Source of the DNA: Microvirga lotononidis
GTDB lineage: Bacteria > Pseudomonadota > Alphaproteobacteria > Rhizobiales > Beijerinckiaceae
Direction: 5' to 3'
DNA length: 64,000 nucleotides
Assembly (NCBI RefSeq): GCF_034627025.1
Contig: NZ_CP141048.1
Location: 4,726,001 to 4,790,000, forward strand
The notes below the pieces were generated by a model. The model did not search any database and was not told the origin of the DNA. It saw only the letters and a program-made list of their open reading frames with translations. The translations under genes and the position numbers were made by a program. Shown here piece after piece: positions 27,183 through 36,617 of this stretch (positions are counted from its first letter, which is position 1; every line of letters begins with the position of its first letter).

Positions 27183-28346
27183 TTACCAGTTAGTGACAGA
27201 TCCGTCGCGGCGCCTGAGATGCGGCGCTTCCCAAAAACGCAGGCTTTGTGCCCGAACCGCAGCCTCGTTGACTTCTACGCCGAGTCCTATGATGTCGCTG
27301 ACTAGGTAATCGGAACCATCGAGGTGCGGCTGGACCGGGAAGAAGTCCGAGTTGTCGGATCCCAGCTTCGCTTCAGGAGCTTTCGTTTCGAGCCACGCGA
27401 TGTTAGGCACCGCTGCGGCAAGGTGTACCGATGCTGCCGTGCAGACGGGTTGGAGTGGATTTTGCGGCATCAAATCGACGTAATGCGCTTCGCTCCAGCC
27501 AGCCACCTTCATCGCCTCGGTGAGCCCGCCAACATTGCAAACGTCGACCCGATTAAACTGGTGGATGCCGTGCTCCATATAGGGCAAGAACTGCTGCTTG
27601 CTGACAAATTCTTCGCCGATGGCAAATGGAACGTCATTTATTCCACGCAGTGCTTCGTAGGCCTCGGGCGCTTCGTCGCGTGTCGGCTCCTCCAGGACAT
27701 TGAGCATACCTCGGCCGAGCTTGCTGCAGAAGCTTGCGGCCTCAGCAATCGAGAGGCAGTGATGGTAATCGATGCCGAGGACGACTTCATTGCCCAGTTC
27801 CTCGCGCGCCCTGTTGAGCATTGTGGCAGACGAACCGGTGGACTCGCGCGGCTCGAAGATCTCCTCGCTGCTCTGCCCGACCGGGAAGAAGCGGATCGTT
27901 TGCCACTCCTGTGCAACTAGCTCGCGAGCGCGCTCGATGGCAACATCACCCTCCGCCTCGTCCCCGGTGGAAGCGAAAGTGGGAACACGATCGCGCTGCT
28001 TGCCGCCGAGCGGATCGCACACCGGCACTCCCAAGATCTTGCCCTTGATATCGTGCAGAGCGATGTCAATCGCGGAAATCGCAGCCTGCAGCACGCGTCC
28101 ACCTTCGAAGTACGGACTGCGATATATCTCCTGCCAGATTCGTCCGATCTGCATCGGATCACGACCGCGCAGGAAGTCGCGATAATTCTCAATAGCGCCG
28201 GCAACTGCTCTCTCGCGTCCACTCAGGCCACTTTCGCCCCAGCCGATAACACTCTGATCAGTTTCGACCTCCACGAGCATTTGGTTCGGGATCCCGAACC
28301 AGACTGGGTAGGGAATGATTGCAGCGATCTTAAACTTTGCAGTCAT
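27183..28346 (-). CDS. Enolase-superfamily (MR_MLE) protein, enzyme 2, atypical active site
   Basis: A 387-residue MR_MLE protein. Magnesium ligands are present: Asp193 (GIDYHH), Glu219 (VLEEP), Glu245 (GEEF). Two catalytic positions differ from the galactonate-dehydratase pattern: the strand-2 base reads TIRFFP (Arg152 where Lys is usual), and the strand-7 His is Gln295 (LMPQNPLQP instead of MPHNP). His195-His196 next to the first ligand may substitute. It could perform an epimerisation or cycloisomerisation, or an altered dehydration. ATG 28346 has GAGG upstream. It lies 32 nt from the ABC ATPase gene and is probably co-transcribed. Confidence 0.8.
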   Translation of the reverse strand: MTAKFKIAAIIPYPVWFGIPNQMLVEVETDQSVIGWGESGLSGRERAVAGAIENYRDFLRGRDPMQIGRIWQEIYRSPYFEGGRVLQAAISAIDIALHDIKGKILGVPVCDPLGGKQRDRVPTFASTGDEAEGDVAIERARELVAQEWQTIRFFPVGQSSEEIFEPRESTGSSATMLNRAREELGNEVVLGIDYHHCLSIAEAASFCSKLGRGMLNVLEEPTRDEAPEAYEALRGINDVPFAIGEEFVSKQQFLPYMEHGIHQFNRVDVCNVGGLTEAMKVAGWSEAHYVDLMPQNPLQPVCTAASVHLAAAVPNIAWLETKAPEAKLGSDNSDFFPVQPHLDGSDYLVSDIIGLGVEVNEAAVRAQSLRFWEAPHLRRRDGSVTNW

Positions 28347-28378
28347 CTGTGCCTCAGATCGCATCGGAATGACCCGCC

Positions 28379-29476
28379 TCAATCGAGCTTCAAGGCCAGC
28401 TCGGTCGCACCATCGAAAAGATGGATGCGATCCTGGTCGAACTCAAGCCAGATCTGTTCGTCCGGTGCGATGGCGACGTTGGGTGGCACGCTTATGTTAA
28501 CGACAGCCCCCGACAGTGACACCTGCACGAAAGTCACATCTCCGGTTGGTTCCACAGTGTAGGCCTTGGCAGGGATCGCGTCCGGAGACGCACTCTTGGC
28601 CAGTTTGATCGTGGAGTGGCGAGCTCCCAGCACGATCTTCCTTGTGGTCGAGCGCTGCACCTTCCGGGCGTTGAGCGGCGAGAGCGCCATGGTCCAGCCT
28701 TCCGCGCCGGTCAATACCGTTTGGCCATTCACCGTCGATGCCTCCAGCGGGATGAGGCTCATCGCCGGGCTTCCGATGAAGCTGGCCACGAACATGTTGA
28801 CCGGATGGGCGAAGACTTGGGCCGGCGAATCGTACTGCTGCAGGAAACCGCCGTTCATCACGGCCATCTTGTCGGCCATGGTAACGGCTTCGAGTTGATC
28901 GTGCGTCACGTAAATGATCGTCGCCTTGAGATCCTGGTGAAAGCGCTTGATCTCGGAGCGCATCTGCACGCGCAGCTTGGCATCGAGGTTAGAGAGCGGC
29001 TCATCCATAAGGAAGACCGCCGGATCGCGCACCAGTGCCCGGCCAAGCGCCACGCGCTGCTGTTGTCCGCCGGATAGCTCCCGCGGCTTTCGCTCGAGCA
29101 GGTGCGTCATGTCGAGCACACGGGCAGCTTCCCTGACCTTCCGATCAATCTCATCGCGAGGGAGCTTGCGCATTTGAAGCGGAAACGCCAAGTTCTTGTA
29201 TACTGATTTTTGTGGGTATAGCGCGTAGTTCTGGAACACCATCGCAATGTTGCGATCCTTCGGGTCGATGTCGTTGACAATCTGATCCCCGATCGCGATC
29301 TCGCCAGAAGTAACCGGAATCAACCCCGCGACCAGATTGAGCGTAGTTGTCTTGCCGCATCCCGACGGGCCGACCAGCGCAACAAACTCGCCGTCCTCAA
29401 CTTTGAGCGAGACGTTGTTGACGGCCGTGAAGGCGCCATAGGTCTTAACGAGATTCTCCAGGACCACGTGGGCCAT
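28379..29476 (-). CDS. ABC sugar importer ATP-binding protein (UgpC/MsmK type)
   Basis: A 365-residue ATPase powering a carbohydrate importer. Walker A is GPSGCGKTT, the Q-loop is in MVFQNYALYP, the signature is LSGGQQQR, Walker B is VFLMDEPLSNLD, and the switch His is in YVTHDQLEA. The C-terminal OB-type regulatory domain is typical of the CUT1 class. AGAGGAAA precedes ATG 29476. It follows the two permease genes and the binding-protein gene on the same strand, so the importer is complete. Confidence 0.95.
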   Translation of the reverse strand: MAHVVLENLVKTYGAFTAVNNVSLKVEDGEFVALVGPSGCGKTTTLNLVAGLIPVTSGEIAIGDQIVNDIDPKDRNIAMVFQNYALYPQKSVYKNLAFPLQMRKLPRDEIDRKVREAARVLDMTHLLERKPRELSGGQQQRVALGRALVRDPAVFLMDEPLSNLDAKLRVQMRSEIKRFHQDLKATIIYVTHDQLEAVTMADKMAVMNGGFLQQYDSPAQVFAHPVNMFVASFIGSPAMSLIPLEASTVNGQTVLTGAEGWTMALSPLNARKVQRSTTRKIVLGARHSTIKLAKSASPDAIPAKAYTVEPTGDVTFVQVSLSGAVVNISVPPNVAIAPDEQIWLEFDQDRIHLFDGATELALKLD

Positions 29477-29488
29477 GAAAGCTTTCCT

Positions 29489-30367
29489 CTAATGTTTGAC
29501 GGCACCTTCAGTGAGGGCGCGCACAAAGTAGCGTTGCAGCAGGAGGAAAAGCACGACGACCGGCACGCTCATCATGAAACTGGCCGCCATGAGGCCTGGG
29601 AAGTCAGTCGTGTTTTCAGAGAAGAAGCGTTGGATGCCGACCGGCAGCGTTAACTGTTCGTTTTTGTTGAGGAACGTGTAGGCGAAAATGTACTCGTTCC
29701 AGGCACCAATGAAGGAATAGATAGCCGTGGCGATTATTCCCGGCGCGGAAAGAGGCATGACGATCAGAACGAACGCTTGGAACCGGGTGGCTCCGTCGAT
29801 GCGCGCTGCCTGTTCAAGTTGGTAAGGAATGTTGTCGTAGAAGCCCTTGAGCAGCCAAATCGCGAGCGGTAGGCCAAACGTGAGATAGGTTAAGACCAGA
29901 GAGCCGTGCGTGTTCACAAGACCAAGCAGCCGCATCAGAATGAAGAGCGGCACGAGGAAGATCACGGCAGGGAACATGTTGCGCAGCAAGACCGCGAAGA
30001 ACAGGAACTTACGCCCTGGAAAGTCGAACCGTGAGAAAGCGTAGGCCGCAGGGACGGCTACGGCGACGGCGAGCACCGTCGTCATGGACGCCACAAAAAG
30101 ACTGTTCCAAAAGAAGCGCAGGAAATCCTGACCCACACTGTTACTTGGATCGAGCAGCTTCTCATAGCTCGCGAGTGTCGGCTCTTTCGGCAACCATTGC
30201 GGCGGGAACTGCATGGCAGCGAAGCCGGACTTTATCGATGTCAACAACATCCATGCCATTGGCACCGCTGTGTAGAGCAGGATGGCAACGAGAAAGATCC
30301 GCCCTATCCAGCGCCAGACGTCGATCGGCTTTCCTCTCCGAGTCGTGCCAATGCGGGCCGTTGACAT
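29489..30367 (-). CDS. ABC sugar importer permease (MalG type)
   Basis: A 292-residue inner-membrane permease with six likely helices. The EAA loop that docks the ATPase reads EQAARIDGATRFQAFVLIVM, near residue 200. A long periplasmic loop follows the first helix, as in MalG-type subunits. ATG 30367 overlaps the stop of the upstream permease by one base (TGATG), giving translational coupling, with GGGAGGG about ten bases before it. It works with 30367-31326, 28379-29476 and 31386-32867. Confidence 0.93.
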   Translation of the reverse strand: MSTARIGTTRRGKPIDVWRWIGRIFLVAILLYTAVPMAWMLLTSIKSGFAAMQFPPQWLPKEPTLASYEKLLDPSNSVGQDFLRFFWNSLFVASMTTVLAVAVAVPAAYAFSRFDFPGRKFLFFAVLLRNMFPAVIFLVPLFILMRLLGLVNTHGSLVLTYLTFGLPLAIWLLKGFYDNIPYQLEQAARIDGATRFQAFVLIVMPLSAPGIIATAIYSFIGAWNEYIFAYTFLNKNEQLTLPVGIQRFFSENTTDFPGLMAASFMMSVPVVVLFLLLQRYFVRALTEGAVKH

Positions 30368-31326
30368 CAGGCAACGCCCTCCCTTTTTTCGCCACGGGTC
30401 AGTGCACGTACGTAGAAATAGCCCAGGGTCATCAGAATGAGGAATAGGAGTACGGAATAGGCCGACGCTATGCCCCATCTCTGGCGCCCGAAGGCCAGCT
30501 CGTAGATATGGGTGATCCAGATATGAGACGCATTCGATGGGCCGCCGCCAGTCATGATCCAAGGAATGATGAAGGAGTTGAAGTTCGAGACAGCGAGCAG
30601 CAGGATCGTCACGGTGGACACACCTTGAAGATGCGGGAACGTGACGTGCCAGAAACGCTGCCATGCACTGGCGCCATCAACTTTCGCCGCCCGAAGCAGT
30701 TGATCGGGCACAGTCTGCAGGCCTGCCGTCAGCATGATCATCGCGAATGGAAACTCACGCCATACGTTAACGACGATCAACGACGGCAGAACGGTGCCCA
30801 CGCTATCGATGAGATTTGGCGGCCGGTTGGTAAGTCCAAGGCCGACTAAAACGGCGCCGATCAGGCCAAAATCTGAATGGTATATCCATTTCCAGATGTA
30901 GGACGCCGCCACTGCGCTGATGACCCATGGGATAATGAGGATGGCGCGTAGGACACCTCGGCCGATAAACTCCTGGTTCAGAGCGAGCGCGCTCCCCAGT
31001 CCTAGAATGAAAGCAAATGCAGTCGAGGCGAGTGTCCAGATGAATGTGTTGGCAGTAACGCGCCAGAACACGTCGCTACTCAGGATCAGTGTATAGTTGT
31101 CGATACCGACGAACTCCTTGTCGCGCAACTGGAGGCTAGGCGGTGTCGTAAAAAACGACAACTCCACGGTGTAGTAGATCGGATAGGCGATCACGATCAG
31201 CATCACCACAATCGCGGGTAGCACGTAGAGATAATCGGAGCGATGAGCCCATGCCTGCTGAACGAAACCAAGACGCTTCGCTTTCGCCACTAATGGAGCG
31301 TCAACCAGGCCAGTCGCCATGGTCAT
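30367..31326 (-). CDS. ABC sugar importer permease (MalF/UgpA type)
   Basis: A 319-residue permease with six likely helices beginning YLYVLPAIVVMLIVIAYPIY. The EAA loop is RAAKVDGASAWQRFWHVTFP. It pairs with the MalG-type subunit to form the channel. ATG 31326 is chosen because AGGAGAAGGG lies upstream; a longer reading to 31380 would start in the intergenic leader. The binding protein gene ends 59 nt upstream. Confidence 0.93.
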   Translation of the reverse strand: MTMATGLVDAPLVAKAKRLGFVQQAWAHRSDYLYVLPAIVVMLIVIAYPIYYTVELSFFTTPPSLQLRDKEFVGIDNYTLILSSDVFWRVTANTFIWTLASTAFAFILGLGSALALNQEFIGRGVLRAILIIPWVISAVAASYIWKWIYHSDFGLIGAVLVGLGLTNRPPNLIDSVGTVLPSLIVVNVWREFPFAMIMLTAGLQTVPDQLLRAAKVDGASAWQRFWHVTFPHLQGVSTVTILLLAVSNFNSFIIPWIMTGGGPSNASHIWITHIYELAFGRQRWGIASAYSVLLFLILMTLGYFYVRALTRGEKREGVA

Positions 31327-31385
31327 CGGGGCGCCCTTCTCCTGTGAGGAAACTGACCGGCGGCGATCGCCGCCGGCCAAGCTGG

Positions 31386-32867
31386 TTAGAGCTTTCCGCC
31401 GTCCATTATGTTCTTGATCTTCTTGGCCGCATCGTCGGCTGCTTGATCCACGGTCATCGCGCCCGTGAGTGCATTCTGCAGCATGTCGGGCACGACGATG
31501 TTCATGATTTCGGGCGTCTCAGGAATCGTCGGGAACGGGACGCCGTAGGGCAGCATGGAAGTCGTGACGTCAAGGAACTTGATATTGTCCAGGCGCTCTT
31601 TCATCCACTTCGTCTTGAAGCCGTTCAGGTTACCTGGGTTTGAACCAGCGTAAGCCATTTTAAGTGACCATTCCGGGCTCGTCCAGAAACAAGCGAGCGC
31701 TTTGGCAGCTGGCAGATCCACCTTGCCCCCGTCTACATATTCCGGCTTCAGGATGTGGATGTTCGAGCCGCCGAACACGACCGCGCGCTTGCCGTCCGGA
31801 CCGGTCGGGATCAGCCCGTAGCGCATATTGTCGATGACCGTCTGTGCCTTCTGTGTGTCGCTGCCAGAAGTCTTTTTCTTGAGATCCAGCATCACATCGT
31901 AGTCGGACGGGTGCGAAATCATCATGCCGAGCTGCCCCGCCAGAAAAAGCGGCTGGTTGTCAGCCTGCTGATTGGTCAATGCCGAAACCGGCACAGACTT
32001 GTCGCGCACGTACATGTCGTAGGAGGCCTGCAATGCCTGCTTGCTGGCCGGGCTGTTGATCTGGACCTTCGAGTAGGTCGGGGACTGGGCGGTTTCGTCG
32101 AACACGCCGCCGCCGTAACCCCAGAGCTGAGGCAAGAAGCGGTAAGGCGTGTTGCCGGCGTTCTTGCGTGCGACGAGGCCATAGCCCGCGATCCCGAGCT
32201 TGTCGTGGATCTGCTTGGAGTATTTGACCACGTCGTCCCATGTGGCGGGCGGCCGGTCGGGATCGAGACCGGCCCGTTTGAAGATGTCCGCGTTCCAGAT
32301 CAACGCCATCGTCTCGTTGTTGGTCGGGATGCCGTACGTCTTGCCCTTCCACATGTTCGACTTCATGGCGCCAGGCCAGAAGTCCTCCGTTGCGTAGCCG
32401 ACATCTTCGGGCTTCAGCTCCTGGAGATATCCTTTGGAGGCGAATTCCACGCCGCCCAGGATCTGCAACCGAACCATCATCGGTCCAGCATTCCCGAGCA
32501 GCGCCGTGCGGAACTTGTCGAGCAAGTCGTTGTACGTGAGCGCCTGGTCCTGCAGATCTATGTTGGGGTAAGTCTTTCGGAAAGCCACAAAGAAATCTTT
32601 ATAGTATTGCCTCAAAAGATCAGGGTCGCCTTCGAACACGCCCTGGTACCAGAACGTAAGGCGGCCTTTGTAATTGAGCGGCGTCACTTTATTGCATTCA
32701 GCAGCAGTGTCGAAGTCCTTTGTGCCAGCAATCGAACGCACATATTCCGGCGACCATTTGCTCAGGTCGACGGGAGGCGCAGCCAATACAGGCGACGTCA
32801 GAAACGATGTGAGAACAGCCGCGGAAACACTGCCGCGAATGGCGCGGCCGAAGTCAAAGGCTGACAT
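31386..32867 (-). CDS. ABC sugar importer extracellular solute-binding protein
   Basis: A 493-residue periplasmic binding protein with a signal peptide (AVLTSFLTSPVLAAP). It is a large family 1 sugar binder: LTFWYQGVFEGD near the start of the mature protein, a hinge region with YGIPTNNETMALIWNADIFK, and WSLKMAYAGSNPGNL. At about 490 residues it is longer than typical maltose-type binders. GGAGGG before ATG 32867 fixes the start. As first gene of the importer operon, its promoter faces the GntR-type regulator across a short region containing a perfect palindrome. Ligand is unknown, probably an oligosaccharide or sugar acid. Confidence 0.9.
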   Translation of the reverse strand: MSAFDFGRAIRGSVSAAVLTSFLTSPVLAAPPVDLSKWSPEYVRSIAGTKDFDTAAECNKVTPLNYKGRLTFWYQGVFEGDPDLLRQYYKDFFVAFRKTYPNIDLQDQALTYNDLLDKFRTALLGNAGPMMVRLQILGGVEFASKGYLQELKPEDVGYATEDFWPGAMKSNMWKGKTYGIPTNNETMALIWNADIFKRAGLDPDRPPATWDDVVKYSKQIHDKLGIAGYGLVARKNAGNTPYRFLPQLWGYGGGVFDETAQSPTYSKVQINSPASKQALQASYDMYVRDKSVPVSALTNQQADNQPLFLAGQLGMMISHPSDYDVMLDLKKKTSGSDTQKAQTVIDNMRYGLIPTGPDGKRAVVFGGSNIHILKPEYVDGGKVDLPAAKALACFWTSPEWSLKMAYAGSNPGNLNGFKTKWMKERLDNIKFLDVTTSMLPYGVPFPTIPETPEIMNIVVPDMLQNALTGAMTVDQAADDAAKKIKNIMDGGKL

Positions 32868-32984
32868 AATGTCCCTCCAATTCTTCAGCGCCAGCGCACA
32901 CTGGCACTGTGGCCTCCACCCTCGTCTGGAGCTTTTCTTAGTCAGAACTCCTACCAGGAAACGATTACAGAGCCGGACTTGTAT

Positions 32985-32994
32985 GTCAATTGAC
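32985..32994. promoter_or_regulatory. Perfect 10-bp palindrome GTCAATTGAC, candidate GntR operator
   Basis: GTCAATTGAC lies in the 183-nt region between the divergent binding-protein and regulator genes, with AT-rich surroundings (TTGTATGTCAATTGACTTAG). GntR/FCD proteins bind short interrupted or perfect palindromes in just such positions. Binding is inferred. Confidence 0.45.
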
Positions 32995-33050
32995 TTAGAT
33001 CGTATATTGTCTCGGCCAGTCGACATATGATTTGAGCATTGGAGGTAAGG

Positions 33051-33764
33051 TTGGAGGAGGCAAGCGACTACCATGCGGCGCCGCCTCTCGGGATAGACCC
33101 AATCGGCGCCTCCACCGATTCCACAGCGCTGCTCTATAAGGCGATCCGCGACGATATCGTCTCGGGGCGGCTTGCTGCCAATCAGCGCCTCGTCGTTACC
33201 GACCTCGCCAAGCGTCACGGCAGTTCGACAACGCCGGTTCGGGAGGTGCTTCAGCTCCTGCGCGGCGAAGGCTTCGTCATTTTCACCCGAAATTGCGGCG
33301 CGCGCGTCCGACCGATCGACCGAGATTTTATTCGCGACATCTACGAGATCGGCGTTCTGATCGAGCCGTCCCTGACGCGTTGGTTCGTCGGGATGGCCAC
33401 AGAGGCCGACATCGCGGAACTAGAATTGGTCCAGAGCCAGATTGAGGACAACAATTTTGCTGACCAGATCTTGCACAGCGAGCTCGACACAAGATTCCAT
33501 ACCGTGATCTACCAGCGTCACTACAATCGACACGCCGCCGAGTTGTGGTGGAAGCATCGCGAGGTGCTCCGAGCGGTCAGCCGCAGGTTTGGCTTCACCC
33601 TCGCACGGAGAGCGCAGGTCATCAGTGACCATCGTGAGCTGATCGCCAATATCAAGGCAGGTGACGCCGATCGGGCGGCCGAACTCGTGGCACGGCACGT
33701 CGAAGGGTCCGGACTTCACATCCTCGAGCATATGCGGGCCATGGCGGCGGCTCAGGCAGGGTAG
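33051..33764 (+). CDS. GntR-family transcriptional regulator (FadR/FCD type)
   Basis: A 237-residue regulator. The N-terminal winged helix (about residues 20-90) has LLYKAIRDDIVSGRLAANQR and TPVREVLQLLRGEGFV. The C-terminal FCD domain is all-helical with likely metal-binding His residues (DTRFHTVIY, SDHREL, VARHVEG), and typically binds a sugar acid or other carboxylate. The probable start is TTG 33051, with GGAGG five bases upstream; TTG 33039 overlaps that ribosome-binding site. It is divergent from the importer operon and precedes three MR_MLE genes, so it probably controls the island. Confidence 0.88.
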   Translation: MEEASDYHAAPPLGIDPIGASTDSTALLYKAIRDDIVSGRLAANQRLVVTDLAKRHGSSTTPVREVLQLLRGEGFVIFTRNCGARVRPIDRDFIRDIYEIGVLIEPSLTRWFVGMATEADIAELELVQSQIEDNNFADQILHSELDTRFHTVIYQRHYNRHAAELWWKHREVLRAVSRRFGFTLARRAQVISDHRELIANIKAGDADRAAELVARHVEGSGLHILEHMRAMAAAQAG

Positions 33765-33816
33765 GTTACCGATCTAACACGCAGCCTCTCCTCAAATTTA
33801 CAGGAAAGCGAAGCTC

Positions 33817-34977
33817 ATGAAGATTACCAGCGTCAGGCCGTGGCTTATCAAGTCGGCAGCTTCCTACTGGGGCGAGTTCCTGTTTGTAGAAGTCAGCACG
33901 GATGAGAGCATCACCGGCTGGGGCGAGATCACTACGACAACAAAGATCGCGAACCGCGCGCTGACGGCGATGCTAAGGCAAATCAGCACGATAATGATCG
34001 GCGAAGATCCCGCGCATATCGAACGTCTCTGGCACAAGCTCTTTCGCAGCTTCACCTATATGGGGAGCCGGGGCGCTGCGGTGGAGTGCCTCAGCGCCAT
34101 CGACATCGCGCTTTGGGACATCCGGGGAAAGGCACTCGGAAAGCCGATCTACGAGCTTCTCGGCGGACCTGTGCGCGATGAGATTGCGCTCTACACCCAC
34201 CCGGATCAGCGCAAGTTCACGAGCAAGGAAACCGTCATAGCCGAGATCCAGGCGATTGTGAAGTCGGGACATACTGCGCTCAAGTTCGATCCGTTTCCTC
34301 CGCAGGGTCCATATGTGGATGGAATCGCGCGCGAGCAGCGCGACGGCTATCTGGATGGCAGCGTGACGCGCCAAGACGAGCGCGAGGCCGCGGAGTTGAC
34401 GGCACTAATCCGGGAGACATCTGGACCACAGATCGAAATCCTGATCGACGCGCATGGCCGCTTCGACGTGCCAACGGCCATCCGGCTCTGCCGGTCCCTC
34501 GAGGAGGCCGGAAACATCGACTGGTTCGAGGAACCGTGCCCGCCGGAAAGCATCAACGCCCTCAAGCAGGTGCGAGAGAAGATCAACGTGCCGATCTCTT
34601 GGGGCGAACGTGGACATACAAAGTGGGACTTCGTCCCCATTCTCGAGAATAAGCTGGCCGACTACATCATGCCCGATGTGACCTGGACCGGTGGCATTAC
34701 CGAGCTGAAGAAGATCTCAGCGCTCTGCGAGGCTTATTACATTCCAGTCTCGCCTCATGATGCCGCCGGGCCGATCAATGTCGTGGCCGGAGCGCAGGTC
34801 ATGATGACGGTGCCCAATTTCTACAAGCTCGAAACATCAGAATGGAACCTCTCCAAATATGATCCTCTCATTAACGTGCCGCTCGACAATTCCAACGGCA
34901 GCCTCAAGCTTAACCCCGCACCGGGACTCGGCATCGAGATGAACCGGGAGTACCTTGAGAACAACGTCGTTGATTGA
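33817..34977 (+). CDS. Enolase-superfamily (MR_MLE) dehydratase, D-galactonate-dehydratase-like, enzyme 3
   Basis: A 386-residue enzyme with a complete DgoD-like active site: Lys156 (ALKFD), Asp211 and His213 (LIDAHGRFD), Glu238 (WFEEP), Glu264 (GERGH) and His314 (VSPHD). Together with enzyme 1 it is the best candidate for dehydration of a sugar acid. The two are clearly different paralogues outside these motifs. AGGAAA lies upstream of ATG 33817. It follows the GntR-type regulator by 52 nt on the same strand. Confidence 0.86.
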   Translation: MKITSVRPWLIKSAASYWGEFLFVEVSTDESITGWGEITTTTKIANRALTAMLRQISTIMIGEDPAHIERLWHKLFRSFTYMGSRGAAVECLSAIDIALWDIRGKALGKPIYELLGGPVRDEIALYTHPDQRKFTSKETVIAEIQAIVKSGHTALKFDPFPPQGPYVDGIAREQRDGYLDGSVTRQDEREAAELTALIRETSGPQIEILIDAHGRFDVPTAIRLCRSLEEAGNIDWFEEPCPPESINALKQVREKINVPISWGERGHTKWDFVPILENKLADYIMPDVTWTGGITELKKISALCEAYYIPVSPHDAAGPINVVAGAQVMMTVPNFYKLETSEWNLSKYDPLINVPLDNSNGSLKLNPAPGLGIEMNREYLENNVVD

Positions 34978-35140
34978 GGCACAATGCGCGAAGTTCGTCG
35001 AGCCGGAGCCGTCAAACTCCCGGCGCGCAAGCGAAGGCGAGGTCGAGAGTGAATAACGCCTGAAATCCACAAACACACGCCGGCGAAGCGATCACGGTCA
35101 ATCCTGCGGACCGAAAGCCCAGGACAGGGAGGATGCCGTC

Positions 35141-36499
35141 ATGACGAAGTTGGAAAGTGCTGACGAGGCGCTAAATCGAGTCAATCCGTTTTCCAAGCCG
35201 TCGGAGCTTCGCATCACCGACATGCGAGTGGCCGAGATCGTCGGCGCACCCTTCGCCTCAGCACTGGTCAAAATATACACCAATCAAGGCCTCATCGGAC
35301 TTGGCGAGGTGCGCGATGGCGCTAGCGCGACCTATGCGCTAATGTTGAAGAGTCGGCTGCTCGGCGAGAACCCCTGCGACATCGACCGTCTGTTCCGCCG
35401 CATTAAGCAGTTTGGTGGACACGGCAGGCAGGGCGGTGGCGTCTCGGCTGTCGAGATCGCCTTATGGGATCTTGCCGGGAAGGCCTATGGCGTACCGATC
35501 TATCAGATGCTGGGTGGCAGGTTTCGTGACAAGGTACGCATGTATTGCGACACCGATGCAGAGCAACCCAGTGGCACGGCGACCGGTAAGCGCCTCAAAG
35601 AGCGCATGGACCTTGGTTTCACGTTCCTCAAGATGGATCTCGGGCTGATGCAGATTGCCGACCTGCCGGGGGCCGTAGTGGCGCCGGCCGGCACTCTTGA
35701 AGGCCTCCGCTCTCATTCGGCGCAAGGCAGGACGCACACGCCCGAGGAGCGCCGAAGGCGCAATACGGCCTATGACGCGCAGAATGTGCGTCATCCGTTC
35801 ACCGGTCTCCACTTTACGGACAAAGGTCTAGATTACCTCGAACAATACATTTGCGAGGTCCGCGATATCATCGGCTCGGACATTCCGCTTGCCATTGATC
35901 ACGTTGGACATATCTCGCTGCAAAATGGCATCAGACTCGCCAACCGCATCGAAAAATACGTTCCGGCCTGGCTCGAGGACGTGATTCCATGGCAATACAC
36001 GGAACAGTATCGGCAGTTACAGGCGGCGACATCGGTTCCGATTTGCACGGGCGAAGATATCTATTTGAAAGAGAGCTTCGAGCCGCTGCTCAGGGCCGGA
36101 ATTTCGATTATCCACCCTGACCTGCTCACGTCGGGCGGCATTCTCGAGACTAAAAAGATCGGCGACATGGCCCAGGAATTTGGCGTCGCCATGGCGATCC
36201 ACATGGCGGAAAGCCCGATCGCTGCTATGGCTGCGGCCCATGTCGCCGTCGCTACCGAAAACTTCATGGCACTTGAATACCACTCGGCCGACGTACCTTG
36301 GTGGGATGATATCGTGACGGGCCTTCCCAGACCGCTGCTGAAGAACGGTTTCATTGAAGTCTCCGATAAGCCGGGCCTCGGCATCGATGATGTCGTTGAC
36401 GAGGTCATCGTCCAGCATCTGCAGCCGGGTGTCGCCGGCATCTGGCAACCGACGGACCACTGGGATCACGAGTATTCCTGGGACCGCACCTGGAGCTAA
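35141..36499 (+). CDS. Enolase-superfamily (MR_MLE) protein, enzyme 4, enlarged
   Basis: A 452-residue protein, about 60 residues longer than its neighbours. The extra length is mostly an N-terminal extension (residues 1-24) and an insertion after the Lys164 strand (FLKMD), through an Arg-rich stretch ([15 protein letters not shown]) to about residue 225. Putative metal ligands are Asp253 (AIDHVGH), Glu279/Asp280 (WLEDV) and Glu305 (TGEDIY), with His354 (AIHMAE). The His directly after the first ligand differs from the D-x-H of enzymes 1 and 3. GGGAGG precedes ATG 35141. Substrate unknown. Confidence 0.82.
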   Translation: MTKLESADEALNRVNPFSKPSELRITDMRVAEIVGAPFASALVKIYTNQGLIGLGEVRDGASATYALMLKSRLLGENPCDIDRLFRRIKQFGGHGRQGGGVSAVEIALWDLAGKAYGVPIYQMLGGRFRDKVRMYCDTDAEQPSGTATGKRLKERMDLGFTFLKMDLGLMQIADLPGAVVAPAGTLEGLRSHSAQGRTHTPEERRRRNTAYDAQNVRHPFTGLHFTDKGLDYLEQYICEVRDIIGSDIPLAIDHVGHISLQNGIRLANRIEKYVPAWLEDVIPWQYTEQYRQLQAATSVPICTGEDIYLKESFEPLLRAGISIIHPDLLTSGGILETKKIGDMAQEFGVAMAIHMAESPIAAMAAAHVAVATENFMALEYHSADVPWWDDIVTGLPRPLLKNGFIEVSDKPGLGIDDVVDEVIVQHLQPGVAGIWQPTDHWDHEYSWDRTWS

Positions 36500-36617
36500 C
36501 GGCGCCATTCAAAAGGCAGGCGCGCCTGGTGGCATCGCAACGGCGCCTGTCGCCGGTCATCAGGATCGCACCCGGCCATCGCACTCCGCTCATCCGTCCT
36601 ACGAAGAGGCATCAGCC

